64,000 nucleotides of DNA from an uncultured Muribaculum sp. (GCA_910587665.1 CAJUMZ010000001.1:1-64000), one strand, 5' to 3'; shown: positions 50,952-60,345, numbered from the stretch's first letter. A program made the numbers and translations. Notes: generated from the letters alone by a model not told the origin.

Positions 50952-52400
50952 TTATTTGTCCCAGTTATCGGTGCGGAACGGCACGAGCGGCAATCCGCGC
51001 ATGTCATGTATCGTACCCGGCGCCCAGTTGTAGAAACAATAACGCACGGCGACGATCTTATCGACCTTGTCGCTGCTTACCTCCACGTCGCAACGGTTGG
51101 AATATATCTGCCTGGCTTCCGCGGGGTAGAACACACGGTCCTCTCCGGCCACCTCGAAGCCTTGCATGTCGCGTTCGGGCGTGAGACCGTCAAAACCATT
51201 TGTGAAATGAAGCACAGCCTTGTTGCCGTTGACCTCCATCGACTCAAATTCAGGCGAATAGCAGCCTATGCCACCCACGCCATAGTCGCGTACGGCGGCA
51301 AGATAAGCGAGACGCTCGCCGATTTCCTCCTTTTTTTGAGGATGTATCTGATAGGAAGTGCCGGGCACTACAAGGTCGGTAGTACATACAATCGCACTGT
51401 TAGGGGTAACTTCGACCGACTTGTGCTGGCTCTCGCGCAGAAGCGCGCCCACGGTCTCTTTTTCATTGCCATAGAAATAAGGCGGTACCTCAACGCAGTA
51501 TACAGGAAGCTCGCCCTGTCCCCAGTTGTCGCGCCAATGCTTCATCATAGTCGCAAAACGCGAAGGATAGTCAGCGTGGGCACCTACGTTGCTCTCGCCC
51601 TGATTCCACAGAAATCCGCGCACGGTATACCCCATGAGCGGGTGAAGCATGCCGTTGTACATGATCATCGGGCGCAAATAGTCGGGGGTATTGTTTTCGC
51701 CTTCACCGGTAGCATCGGCAAGGTTTATATCGGGATATTGCTTCAAGATATCGGCGGGAAGCCAGCCCTCGACCTTGCTTCCACCCCAGCTGCAATTGAT
51801 TATGCCTACGGGGACATCTATTATATTATTAAGTTCGCGCGCGAAGAAATATCCCACCGCACTGAATTCGGGAGCATTTGCCGGAATACACTCCACCCAT
51901 TTCCCCTTGACAGAGTCCTGCGGCGTCAGAGCCGGCGACTTGGGGATAGTGGCGAAACGTATCGCCTTGCGATATTTTCCCGACTCGGCGATAGCCTTGT
52001 TGGCACCCTCGATCGGCGCGCCCCAGAAACCACGGAGCGGCATCTCCATGTTGGACTGTCCGGAAACGAACCATACCTCACCTATCAATACATTGTCAAG
52101 CTTGACCGTAGTGTTGTCATCCTTGACGGTCACGGTGTAAGGGGTATATGACGCTGCGGGGGTGGCGACACGCGCATCCCAGCGCCCGGTACGGTCGGCA
52201 TAGACGGTATAGGTCTTGCCATCCCACGATGTCTCGACAGTAACTTTCGAACTCGGATCAGCCCAGCCCCATATTGCCGCATTGGAATTTTGCTGGAGCA
52301 TCATATCAGGACTGAAAATATCGGGAAGTTGAAGAGCGTCGGCGCAAAGGGCACCGAGAAGTGCGGCTGAAAGAAGCGCACCGCGAAGGTTGATTTTCAT
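50952..52400 (-). CDS. SGNH-type acetylesterase (sialate O-acetylesterase/SASA family)
   Basis: 482 residues with signal peptide MKINLRGALLSAALLGALCADA. An N-terminal beta-sandwich (LPDIFSPDMMLQQNSNAAIWGWADP) is followed by the SASA domain: the nucleophile Ser in FVSGQSNMEMPL, oxyanion region NCSWGGSKVEGWLP, EGENN..., and a likely catalytic His in YQIHPQKKEEIGERLAYL. The sialic acid name is historical; in plant-glycan PULs such enzymes deacetylate hemicellulose. Paired with the CE7 gene it suggests acetylated mannan as substrate. Confidence 0.88.
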   Translation of the reverse strand: MKINLRGALLSAALLGALCADALQLPDIFSPDMMLQQNSNAAIWGWADPSSKVTVETSWDGKTYTVYADRTGRWDARVATPAASYTPYTVTVKDDNTTVKLDNVLIGEVWFVSGQSNMEMPLRGFWGAPIEGANKAIAESGKYRKAIRFATIPKSPALTPQDSVKGKWVECIPANAPEFSAVGYFFARELNNIIDVPVGIINCSWGGSKVEGWLPADILKQYPDINLADATGEGENNTPDYLRPMIMYNGMLHPLMGYTVRGFLWNQGESNVGAHADYPSRFATMMKHWRDNWGQGELPVYCVEVPPYFYGNEKETVGALLRESQHKSVEVTPNSAIVCTTDLVVPGTSYQIHPQKKEEIGERLAYLAAVRDYGVGGIGCYSPEFESMEVNGNKAVLHFTNGFDGLTPERDMQGFEVAGEDRVFYPAEARQIYSNRCDVEVSSDKVDKIVAVRYCFYNWAPGTIHDMRGLPLVPFRTDNWDK

Positions 52401-52418
52401 GACTATATACTTGGTTTA

Positions 52419-53417
52419 TTATCGGTTACGGTTTATATAATATTTTACGAGCACAGCCCAGGGCTTAAGGTCGCCCTCAGTCCATTCCTCGCCTTGGGAT
52501 GATGCCGACGGGCGAAGCATGGAGCAAGTCTCATCCTTATCGCTCACCGACCAGCATATCCAGCTGATACCGTTGGCGTCGGCAAGATCCATCCATTTTT
52601 CCCACGAGGCGGTGTCGATGACGCCGTCACCCGTATGCACCATAGAGGCACATTCCGCCATAAATAGCGGCAACCCCTTGTCGATGGCATATTGTGCCTG
52701 CTGACGGAGATAATCGGTATGGGTGGCGGCATAATAGTGGAGCGAATACACAATATTTTTGTCAGAGGTGATAGGGTCGTCGGCCGCTTCATGTACATTC
52801 TGATCCCAACGGGGCGTGGGGACAATCACAATGGCCTCCGGGGCATTCTTGCGGATAACAGGCAAAAGCTCCTCGGCATATTCCTTTGTCTCCTGCCATT
52901 TCACCTCAAGTGGCTCATTCCATATCTCATACATGACATTGGGCAGATGACCGTACTTTTCACTTACCGTCGCAAAAAATTCTTTTGCAAGAGGAAGATT
53001 GTTGGCATGGCTGTGGAAGTCGATAAGCACGTATATGCCATTTTCCACCGCACCCTGCACTACGCTGTCGACCAAGGCATAGCCCATCTCCGGCTTCTTG
53101 TCAAAAGTATCCTCGTCAATATCAAGTCCTATCGAGGCGCGCACGATGTCGGCGCCCCACCCTTTGGCAATCTCAGTCACGGAACTTCTGTTATAAAAGC
53201 GTGGCCACATATTATGCCAGCCGAAGCTAACCCCGCGAAGCTGTATGGAATCGCCGTTCTGGTCGACAATACGCGAGCCGTCGACTTTCAACTGTCCGTG
53301 ACGCTCGACGAGCGTCGGCTTTTTCTCATCGGCCGCGGCTGATGCCCCGACGTTTCCACCACATGCCGCCATAGGGAGGAGTGATGCAAGCAAAATTACT
53401 GCTGATAATAATTTCAT
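52419..53417 (-). CDS. GH5 endo-beta-glucanase/mannanase, lipoprotein
   Basis: 332 residues from the ATG at 53417 (MKLLSAVILLASLLPMAAC, lipobox MAAC); the upstream in-frame start lacks a signal. A GH5_2-like barrel has VLIDFHSHANN, acid/base Glu in EIWNEPLEVKW, YSLHYYAATH and nucleophile Glu in LFMAECASM. GH5_2 members are mostly cellulases, which would fit cleavage of beta-1,4-glucosyl runs in glucomannan. It is the first enzyme gene after the regulator. Confidence 0.88.
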   Translation of the reverse strand: MKLLSAVILLASLLPMAACGGNVGASAAADEKKPTLVERHGQLKVDGSRIVDQNGDSIQLRGVSFGWHNMWPRFYNRSSVTEIAKGWGADIVRASIGLDIDEDTFDKKPEMGYALVDSVVQGAVENGIYVLIDFHSHANNLPLAKEFFATVSEKYGHLPNVMYEIWNEPLEVKWQETKEYAEELLPVIRKNAPEAIVIVPTPRWDQNVHEAADDPITSDKNIVYSLHYYAATHTDYLRQQAQYAIDKGLPLFMAECASMVHTGDGVIDTASWEKWMDLADANGISWICWSVSDKDETCSMLRPSASSQGEEWTEGDLKPWAVLVKYYINRNR

Positions 53418-53494
53418 GGATAATTGGTATGTGTAAATGTAAATATGTTCGGATAGTATCACAACCGGGTAAATCAATACTATTTTGCCATCGG

Positions 53495-54370
53495 TCATAC
53501 GATGACCTTGTTCTTACGGTAATTCTCTCGGAACACCTTGGGCGAACAACCCTTCTTACGCTTGAATATACGGTTGAAGTTGGACACATTGTTAAACCCG
53601 CATTCATAGCATATCTCCACGACCGACATGGTGCTGTCGGCAAGCAGGCGTGACGCATAGCCGAGACGCAGGTCGATTATGTAATCGGAGATCGTACGAC
53701 CCGTGCGCAACTTGAAAAATCGGCTGAACGCGGTCGGAGTCATATTTATCAGGTCGGCAAGTTCCTGAAGGCGTATGTCTCTGTCGTAATTCTTATTGAT
53801 ATATTCCTCGATCTTCCTCACGCGACGGCTGTCAGACGCGGTCGACACATTGGCAAACGACGAGCTTGACAGCATATGGAAATTCTCTTCAAGCGAAAGG
53901 TCATACAGTATCTCCAGCAGCTTCAATACTCGGTAAAAGCCGGATTGAAGCCGCGTTATCTCACCGAGTTTGGAATAAAGCCTCATTATAGCCGGCACCC
54001 CGAAAGCTATGCCGTTGCGGCTGCGTTCAAGCATCAGTTCAAGGCTCTTCATCTGATTTTTGGCAAGGAGAGAGTCGCCCAGCAGATCGGAAGAAAACTG
54101 TATCGTCACCTCATGAATATCCTTGCGCGTACACTCATGCTGCTCCCAAGCGTGTTCCAGACCGCCGCCCACGATCGCAAGGTCATAATTGCCGAGCACC
54201 TCGATGCTGTCGCCCACTATGCGGCGCGCACCCTCGCAGTTTTCCACGAAGTTCAATTCAAACTCCGCATGGCGATGCAGAGGATAGTCGAAACTCTCCT
54301 TGTAGCGGTCCACAAGGTAAAAACAGTCCTTCGACGAAAGCGGGGTAATTTCAGTGATGACCTTATTCAT
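53495..54370 (-). CDS. AraC-family transcriptional regulator of the mannan PUL
   Basis: 291 residues. An N-terminal cupin-type sensor (about 15-130, ESFDYPLHRHAEFELNFVENCEGARRIVGD) precedes two AraC helix-turn-helix motifs at the C terminus (about 188-285, IRLQELADLINMTPTAFSRFFKLRTGRT and SVVEICYECGFNNVSNFNRIFKRKKGCSP). It probably binds a mannan-derived sugar and activates the downstream genes, all on the same strand. It has its own consensus promoter. Confidence 0.92.
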   Translation of the reverse strand: MNKVITEITPLSSKDCFYLVDRYKESFDYPLHRHAEFELNFVENCEGARRIVGDSIEVLGNYDLAIVGGGLEHAWEQHECTRKDIHEVTIQFSSDLLGDSLLAKNQMKSLELMLERSRNGIAFGVPAIMRLYSKLGEITRLQSGFYRVLKLLEILYDLSLEENFHMLSSSSFANVSTASDSRRVRKIEEYINKNYDRDIRLQELADLINMTPTAFSRFFKLRTGRTISDYIIDLRLGYASRLLADSTMSVVEICYECGFNNVSNFNRIFKRKKGCSPKVFRENYRKNKVIV

Positions 54371-54392
54371 GATTTCAGATTATGGATAGCCG

Positions 54393-54423
54393 CAAAGTTA
54401 CAACAATTTCAATCATCCACAAA
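54393..54423 (-). promoter_or_regulatory. Promoter of the AraC regulator gene
   Basis: TTTG (54420-54423), 19 bp, then TAACTTTG (54393-54400) on the minus strand, about 22 bp upstream of the ATG at 54370. A full consensus match. Confidence 0.82.
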
Positions 54424-54549
54424 TTTTCCCATGCTAAAATTTGCACATTCTGCCCCTCAACCCTGCATATTATAACCACATTTCAACATTATATGTGTCA
54501 GAAGCGTTAAAATTACATATAAATAACAGACTAAAATAAACGTAAAGTC

Positions 54550-55125
54550 ATGAGCGGAAAAAACAGTTTTTGGAGCTACCTATTCATTTTGGCGGCAGGC
54601 ATCGTGCTTATATGCTTCCATACGAGGGTGAATATTCTTGAATGGCTGATAATGTTTGTCGGCGCAATGTTTGCGATACCGGGGCTGATCGGGCTTATCA
54701 CCGGCATAAGCCGCAGCGGCAAAGGCCAGGGGGTCAACGCCTCGTCGATCCTCTCGTCGATAGGGTCGCTGATCATAGGAGTGATAATGATCGTATGGCC
54801 GGCGCCGTTTGCAGGCGTGTTTGTATATGTGCTCGCGGCAGTGCTCCTCATTACCGGATTCTGCCAGATATGGGTGCTTGCGGTCGATTATAAGCCATAC
54901 GCGATGCCGTTGTGGCTCTACATCCTTCCGGTGCTTATTTTCATAACGGGAGTAGTGATGATATGCTCCCCGCTACGCGACATCGAGGCGGCATTCACCC
55001 TCATGGCAGGCATAGCGATGGTTGCCGCGGCGGCAAACGGGCTCTTCATCTATCTCGCAGCCTACAATTCGGCAAAGCCCCTTCGCGAAGCCGAGAAACA
55101 GGCGGAGAAAATCGAAAACGAGTGA
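54550..55125 (+). CDS. DUF308/HdeD-like membrane protein
   Basis: 191 residues with six predicted membrane helices arranged as repeated pairs (SYLFILAAGIVLICF, LEWLIMFVGAMFAIPGLIGLI, IGSLIIGVIMIVWP, FVYVLAAVLLITGFCQIWVL, LWLYILPVLIFITGVVMI, FTLMAGIAMVAAAANGLFIYL). It ends in a charged tail. HdeD-type proteins are associated with acid or stress resistance in some enterobacteria; here function is unknown. Monocistronic, convergent with the kinase-like gene. Confidence 0.82.
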   Translation: MSGKNSFWSYLFILAAGIVLICFHTRVNILEWLIMFVGAMFAIPGLIGLITGISRSGKGQGVNASSILSSIGSLIIGVIMIVWPAPFAGVFVYVLAAVLLITGFCQIWVLAVDYKPYAMPLWLYILPVLIFITGVVMICSPLRDIEAAFTLMAGIAMVAAAANGLFIYLAAYNSAKPLREAEKQAEKIENE

Positions 55126-55164
55126 AACACGGCTCAGGCATGAGCCTGTCAGATACAGACTGCG

Positions 55165-55803
55165 TCATTCACCGATCTTGAACCGGCGGGTGACGTAGTC
55201 GCATATAAGTGAGGCGACATCATCCGTGGGCATTGACGAGGAGTCAATGGTAAGATGATAGGTCTTTGCGTCACCCCAAGTCTTGTCAGAATAAAAATTA
55301 TAGTAACCGGCACGAAGCTTGTTGGTCTTTTCAGCGAGAGAGCGTGCCTGCTCGGGCGTCGTCTTGTCGCCACGGCGCATGATGCGCCTTACGCATTCTT
55401 CCATAGGGGCATGGATAAACACATTGGCGCAACGCGGATGGTCGCGGAGCACATAATCGGCGCTTCTGCCCACAATGACACATGAATGCTTTTCCGCCAC
55501 CGAACGGATAAAATCGCTCTGCGCACGATAAAGCGTGTCATCGCTTATCGACGATGATCCAGTGTACAGGGTGTAGGGATTGTAGCCCATCGTGAAGGAG
55601 AACAGACCGCTGAAAAACTTCGGAAATTTTTCATCCGACTTTTCAAAGAATTCAGGACTTACACCGGCTTTCTTCGCCGCCTCACACAACAGCTCCTTGT
55701 CATAATAAGCTATGCCGAGCTTTTCTGCGACAAGCTTGCCTATCTCCCTTCCGCCACTGCCAAACTGGCGGCCTATAGTGACTACAAAATTCTTTTCAGA
55801 CAT
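55165..55803 (-). CDS. Cytidylate kinase-like family protein
   Basis: 212 residues from the ATG at 55803 (MSEKNFVVTIGRQFGSGG); the earlier in-frame start overlaps the promoter region. P-loop GRQFGSGGREIGKLVAEKLG (about 10-29), ELLCEAAKKAG, the lid/core segment HSCVIVGRSADYVLRD and VFIHAPMEECVRRIMRRGD. This is the PF13189-type group, distinct from the essential cmk, with undefined substrate. It starts from a divergent promoter region shared with the 123-residue gene. Confidence 0.85.
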   Translation of the reverse strand: MSEKNFVVTIGRQFGSGGREIGKLVAEKLGIAYYDKELLCEAAKKAGVSPEFFEKSDEKFPKFFSGLFSFTMGYNPYTLYTGSSSISDDTLYRAQSDFIRSVAEKHSCVIVGRSADYVLRDHPRCANVFIHAPMEECVRRIMRRGDKTTPEQARSLAEKTNKLRAGYYNFYSDKTWGDAKTYHLTIDSSSMPTDDVASLICDYVTRRFKIGE

Positions 55804-55824
55804 AATATCACGTTTAAGATGACG

Positions 55825-55832
55825 CAAATATA
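55825..55832 (-). promoter_or_regulatory. -7 box of the cytidylate-kinase-like gene
   Basis: TATATTTG on the minus strand, 21 bp upstream of the ATG at 55803. It lies back to back with the plus-strand box at 55854-55861. A TTG at the right spacing is lacking. Confidence 0.5.
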
Positions 55833-55853
55833 AGTGTTTTTACCGAAATTTAT

Positions 55854-55861
55854 TATCTTTG
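55854..55861 (+). promoter_or_regulatory. -7 box of the 123-residue gene / cyclophilin unit
   Basis: TATCTTTG lies 24 bp upstream of the ATG at 55886. It overlaps an alternative in-frame start at 55859, so that start cannot be used from this promoter. Confidence 0.6.
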
Positions 55862-55885
55862 CGCCGTAACTTTACACTTGCTATC

Positions 55886-56257
55886 ATGAACGAGGATATA
55901 AAAAAAGAACTCGCAAAAGATCCTGACGGACTCTTAACCTACGAGTATATCGCCAATCATATCAACTCGATCGACGACACAATCGACGATCTTGTTGACA
56001 ACATGATAACTGTCGACCTGTCCGGACAATTCATCGTAAGCGCTGCGCGCTATCTCCATGCTATCGACCCGGAGAAATACGCGCCACAAGTGTCGGCGCT
56101 AATAGCGTCGGCTATCGAGAAAGATCGCAAACGCCGCTACATAGGCGACCTACTTTCACTATGGGGCGAGGATTATGCTGAACGCGCCGACACACTCAGC
56201 GCCACCGACGACAATTTCCGCCGCATCTACAAACGTCTGTACCCTACCGGTATCTGA
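55886..56257 (+). CDS. Conserved-looking helical protein, unknown function
   Basis: 123 residues from the ATG at 55886. Almost entirely alpha-helical and acidic, with INSIDDTIDDLVDNMITVDLSGQFIVSAARYLHAIDPEKYAPQVSALIASAIEKD. It has no signal peptide or membrane segment. It precedes the cyclophilin lipoprotein gene by 16 bp on the same strand and is probably cotranscribed with it. I do not recognise a named domain. Confidence 0.68.
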   Translation: MNEDIKKELAKDPDGLLTYEYIANHINSIDDTIDDLVDNMITVDLSGQFIVSAARYLHAIDPEKYAPQVSALIASAIEKDRKRRYIGDLLSLWGEDYAERADTLSATDDNFRRIYKRLYPTGI

Positions 56258-56273
56258 CCTCACCCATGACAAT

Positions 56274-57152
56274 ATGTTAAGACTACGAACTATCGGACTG
56301 CTGGCTGCGTTAAGCCTGTGGAGCGTGTCATGTTCACAGACGCGCCCTTCATCATCAACCCAGAACAACCTAAACACAAACGAAACCATGACTGAAGCTG
56401 ATAAAAAAGACGTGATCGTCAACATCTCCACAACGATGGGCGATATAAAGGTGCTCCTCTACGGCGACACCCCGAAACATCGCGACAACTTCCTGAAACT
56501 TGTAAACGAAGGATTTTACAACGGCACACTTTTCCATCGCGTAATCAATGAGTTTATGATCCAGGCAGGTGACCCTGAATCAAAAGGCGCACCCGCCGGC
56601 AAGAGGCTCGGCGCAGGAGGTCCCGGCTACAATGTGGAGGCGGAAATCGTATATCCCCGGCATTTCCATAAACGCGGCGCACTTGCCGCCGCCCGTCAGG
56701 GTGACAATGTGAATCCGGAACGCAAATCTTCGGGCTCACAATTTTACATCGTGACCGGCAAGGCATATTCCGAAGCCCAGCTCATGCAGATGGAAAAACA
56801 GATGCAGATGATGCAGCAGCAGGACATATTCAACCGACTTGCCTCCGAGCGCCGCGATACAATAATGCAACTCCGCCACAACGGAGACCATGCCGGCATA
56901 CAGAAACTTCAGGAAGAGCTTATCGCCCTGACAGAAACGGAAGCGGCTAAAAATCCGGCAAAGCTTACCGACGAGCAGAAGAAAGCATACATGGAGGCAG
57001 GCGGCACGCCGCATCTCGACAGCCAGTACACCGTGTTTGGAGAGGTACTTGAAGGTCTCGACGTGGTTGAAAAGATTGAAAAAGTGCCCACACTTCCGGG
57101 CGACCGCCCCAAAGATGACGTCAAGATACTAAATATCACTGTCGAAAAATGA
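56274..57152 (+). CDS. Cyclophilin-type peptidyl-prolyl isomerase, lipoprotein
   Basis: 292 residues from the ATG at 56274, which starts a lipoprotein signal (MLRLRTIGLLAALSLWSVSC). Cyclophilin motifs: TTMGDIKVLLYGDTPKHRDNFLKLVNEGFYNGTLFHRVINEFMIQAGDP, KRGALAAARQGD, GSQFYIVTGK, and C-terminal YTVFGEVLEGLDVVEKIEKVPT. Between the last two lies an insertion of about 80 residues, rich in Gln/Met then helical and charged, not present in small cyclophilins. It assists folding of envelope proteins. Its stop overlaps the next gene's start (ATGA). Confidence 0.92.
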   Translation: MLRLRTIGLLAALSLWSVSCSQTRPSSSTQNNLNTNETMTEADKKDVIVNISTTMGDIKVLLYGDTPKHRDNFLKLVNEGFYNGTLFHRVINEFMIQAGDPESKGAPAGKRLGAGGPGYNVEAEIVYPRHFHKRGALAAARQGDNVNPERKSSGSQFYIVTGKAYSEAQLMQMEKQMQMMQQQDIFNRLASERRDTIMQLRHNGDHAGIQKLQEELIALTETEAAKNPAKLTDEQKKAYMEAGGTPHLDSQYTVFGEVLEGLDVVEKIEKVPTLPGDRPKDDVKILNITVEK

Positions 57153-58381
57153 TCGAGACAAACCGCTACGCGCTTCCCAACGGACTGCGGATAGTACACA
57201 ACCGGGATAGTGCCACCGCCATGGTGGCACTAAACATATTATATAATGTAGGAAGTCGCGACGAGTCACCCGAGTCGACAGGGATGGCACATCTTTTTGA
57301 GCATCTTATGTTTGGCGGGTCACGCAACATCCCTGAGTTTGACAAGGCACTTGAAGAGGCGGGCGGGTCAAACAATGCCTGGACCAACTGCGACTTTACC
57401 AATTTCTACGACATCGTGCCCGCCCACAATGTCGAGACGGTCTTCTGGCTTGAAAGCGACCGCATGAATGAACTTGCGTTCAATGAGCGATCGCTTGAGG
57501 TGCAGCGACAGGTTGTGTGCGAGGAGTTCAAGCAGGTGTGTCTCAACCAGCCCTACGGCGACCTGTTTCACCACCTTTACGCTTTAGCCTACAAGGAGCA
57601 CCCATACCGCTTCCCTGTCATTGGCAAAAAGCTGTCACACATCGAAAAAGTGACGATGGATGACGTCAAACGGTTTTTCTACCGTCACTATGCGCCAAAC
57701 AACGCCGTGCTTGCCGTGACAGGCAACATATCTTTTGACGAGACGTGCCGTCTTGCCGAGAAATGGTTTGGAGGTATTCCGCGACGCGAGGTCGCTCCAC
57801 GAAGCTACACCCAAGAGCCTCTTCAAGAATCACCGAGGCGTGAAGAGATGCACGGCAGGGTGCCACAGACGGTAATCTACAAGGCATACCACATGCCAGG
57901 ATATGCCGACACAGCCTATCCCGCCTGCGACGTGATCACCGACCTGCTTTCCGCCGGCCAGTCATCGCGCTTTTACCGCCGGCTGCTCATGGGAACGGAA
58001 ATGTTTACGCGCGTCGATGCATCGATAACCGGGACAGAGGACCCCGGCTTGCTACTGCTCAGCGCCTATCTGCGCGAGGGGGTCGACACCGAAGAAGCGG
58101 AATCCGCGATCACAGAATGTGCCATGTCGCTTATCTCCGAGCCGCCGGGCGACTATGAGCTGCAACGCGCACTTAACCGCTTTGACTCAAACCACACATT
58201 CGGCTGCATGAATTATGTCAATCTCGCTTCGGTGCTTGCACAATGTGAGATGCGCGGACAAGACATCAACAACATCGTGCCACGACAACGTGCCGTAACA
58301 CCGGGAATTATCAGCGACACCGCCGCGGTGGTGATAGTTCCCGACAACTCGTCCACCCTTGTTTACAGGCCCGCAAAGTGA
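57149..58381 (+). CDS. M16 family zinc protease
   Basis: 410 residues. The inverted zinc motif HLFEHLMFGG (HxxEH, about residues 48-52) and the distal Glu in CEEFKQVCLNQPYGDL are intact in the N-terminal half. The C-terminal half is the structural repeat (ISFDETCRLAEKWFGGIPRRE, YKAYHMPGYAD, DLLSAGQSSRFYRRL). No signal peptide is evident although many M16B enzymes are periplasmic. It overlaps the cyclophilin stop by four bases, so the two are translated together. Confidence 0.93.
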   Translation: MIETNRYALPNGLRIVHNRDSATAMVALNILYNVGSRDESPESTGMAHLFEHLMFGGSRNIPEFDKALEEAGGSNNAWTNCDFTNFYDIVPAHNVETVFWLESDRMNELAFNERSLEVQRQVVCEEFKQVCLNQPYGDLFHHLYALAYKEHPYRFPVIGKKLSHIEKVTMDDVKRFFYRHYAPNNAVLAVTGNISFDETCRLAEKWFGGIPRREVAPRSYTQEPLQESPRREEMHGRVPQTVIYKAYHMPGYADTAYPACDVITDLLSAGQSSRFYRRLLMGTEMFTRVDASITGTEDPGLLLLSAYLREGVDTEEAESAITECAMSLISEPPGDYELQRALNRFDSNHTFGCMNYVNLASVLAQCEMRGQDINNIVPRQRAVTPGIISDTAAVVIVPDNSSTLVYRPAK

Positions 58382-58506
58382 CAATTTTGTTTTTTTTGAC
58401 AATAAATGCAATTAATTCTCAAAATTATACCTATATTTGACACCTGATAACATTCCGACAGAAAAAAGTACTCTCGGATGATAGTGTAAAACAATATTAT
58501 ACAATT

Positions 58507-60345
58507 ATGGAATTGCGTGAACAATCCCAGCCGGTGGAAAACACTGCCGAGGATTTAACCTTGAATGAAGGAGCCATGGAGGCTCCTGTAAAAGAAGAGA
58601 ATATCGAAATCGAGATTACCGGTGAGGCTGTGACTGACCTTGGAAAAGCTATGACCAAAGACGACATCATAGCCACCTTGGAAGCGATCAGCGAGAAAAA
58701 CGGTGCAGAGATCTCACGTGACGAAGTGTCTTCGTTGCGGCAGCATTTCCACGCAATCCGGAAGAGCGAGCTTGCGGTCGAGAAGCAGGCGTTTCTTGAC
58801 AAAGGAAACGAGGAAGCGGCATTTGCCCCCCTGCCCGACCCTTTGGAAGAACGATTCCAACAGCTCACTGAGATAATCAAAGAGAAGAAAGCCAAGCACA
58901 TAGCCGAAATAGAGGCTGAACGCAAGGCAAATCTCGAAAAGAAGCTTGCCATAATTGATGAGCTTGGTAAAATGGCGGAAGACACCGACAACGTAAACCG
59001 TCTGTTCCCGCGATTCCGCGAGCTTACCCAGGAGTTCAAGACAGCAGGCGATGTGCCTCCGACCGACATGACCGACCTGTACCGTAACTACTCCGCCGCC
59101 GTAGAACGATTCTACGACCAGCTCAAAATAAACAAGGATCTCCGCGATTACGACTTCAAGAAAAACCTTGAGCAGAAACAATTGCTCGTGGGAGAAGCTG
59201 AGAAACTCGCAGGCGAGGAAGATGTAATCACAGCGTTCCGCCGCCTTCAGGAACTTCACGACAAATGGCGTGAGATCGGACCTGTCGCAAAGGAGATACG
59301 CGAAGAAATCTGGAACAAGTTCAAGGATGCCTCGGCTATCGTAAACAAGCGCTATCAGGCATTTTTTGAAGAGCGCAAGGCTCGTGAGCGCGAAAACGAA
59401 GAAAAGAAGACCGCCATATGTGAGCGCGTGGAAGCCCTCGATTTCGAGAATGTGAAGAGCTATGCCGGCTGGGATCAGCTGACAAAGGAGATCCTTACAG
59501 CTCAGGAAGACTGGAAAAAGCTTGGATTTGCATCAAAGAAGGTAAACAACTTGCTTTTTGCCCGCTTCCGTGAAACATGCGATAAATTTTTCGCAAAGAA
59601 AGCTGAATATTTCAAGACCATGCGCGACAATCACGCCGCCAATCTGGAAAAGAAGATCGCCCTATGCGAGCAAGCCGAAGCATTAAAGGAAAGCAGCGAT
59701 TGGAAAAAGACAGCCGATGAGCTGGTAGAGCTTCAGAAGCAATGGAAGACAGTAGGCCCGGTCGAGAAAAAGCACAGCGATGCCGTGTGGAAACGCTTTC
59801 AGGAAGCCTGCGACTACTTCTTCGACCGCAGAAAGAAAGCCACCTCAGGCACCCGCAAGACAGAACAGGCTAATCTCAAACAGAAACAGGAGATCATCAG
59901 CGCGCTTAAAGCCATCACCGACGAGACCCCTCGCGATGAAGCGGTAAAGACCGTCAAAGAGCTTATGGCAAAGTGGCAGCAGGTAGGTCATGTGCCGTTT
60001 AAAGAGAAAGACAAAGTATATGACACTTACCGCGCGGCTGTAAATGAGCTTTATGACCGGTTTGACATAAAGGAAGCACGTGCATCCATGGCTAATTTTA
60101 CCGACAGCATAAACGAGATTTCCGGCGATGAGAACAAACTATACCGCGAACGCGAACGCCTTGTGCGCAATTTTGAACAAAAACGCAATGAATTGAAGAC
60201 TTATGAAAATAATCTCGGCTTCTTCAGCGTTAAATCTAAAAGCGGCAATACTTTGCTGCGCGACATGGAGCGCAAGATGCAGCGTATAAAGGAGGAAATA
60301 GCGACTCTTGAAGAAAAGATAAAATTGATTGACAGCAAGCTATAA
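58507..60345 (+). CDS. DUF349 domain protein
   Basis: 612 residues, highly charged and almost wholly helical. At least five DUF349 repeats are visible, each with a W-K/R-x-x-G/A and F-x-x-x-x-D-x-F/Y-F/Y pattern (for example WKTVGPVEKKHSDAVWKRFQEACDYFFDRRK and WREIGPVAKEIREEIWNKFKDA). An acidic, disordered N-terminal region (about 1-70) precedes them. Bacteroidetes proteins of this type have no settled function. Monocistronic, followed by an intrinsic terminator. Confidence 0.88.
   Translation: MELREQSQPVENTAEDLTLNEGAMEAPVKEENIEIEITGEAVTDLGKAMTKDDIIATLEAISEKNGAEISRDEVSSLRQHFHAIRKSELAVEKQAFLDKGNEEAAFAPLPDPLEERFQQLTEIIKEKKAKHIAEIEAERKANLEKKLAIIDELGKMAEDTDNVNRLFPRFRELTQEFKTAGDVPPTDMTDLYRNYSAAVERFYDQLKINKDLRDYDFKKNLEQKQLLVGEAEKLAGEEDVITAFRRLQELHDKWREIGPVAKEIREEIWNKFKDASAIVNKRYQAFFEERKARERENEEKKTAICERVEALDFENVKSYAGWDQLTKEILTAQEDWKKLGFASKKVNNLLFARFRETCDKFFAKKAEYFKTMRDNHAANLEKKIALCEQAEALKESSDWKKTADELVELQKQWKTVGPVEKKHSDAVWKRFQEACDYFFDRRKKATSGTRKTEQANLKQKQEIISALKAITDETPRDEAVKTVKELMAKWQQVGHVPFKEKDKVYDTYRAAVNELYDRFDIKEARASMANFTDSINEISGDENKLYRERERLVRNFEQKRNELKTYENNLGFFSVKSKSGNTLLRDMERKMQRIKEEIATLEEKIKLIDSKL

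Noticed and set aside
55133..55148. GGCTCAGGCATGAGCC hairpin as terminator between the DUF308 and kinase-like genes
   Set aside because: The stem is only five base pairs and no T tract follows on either strand.
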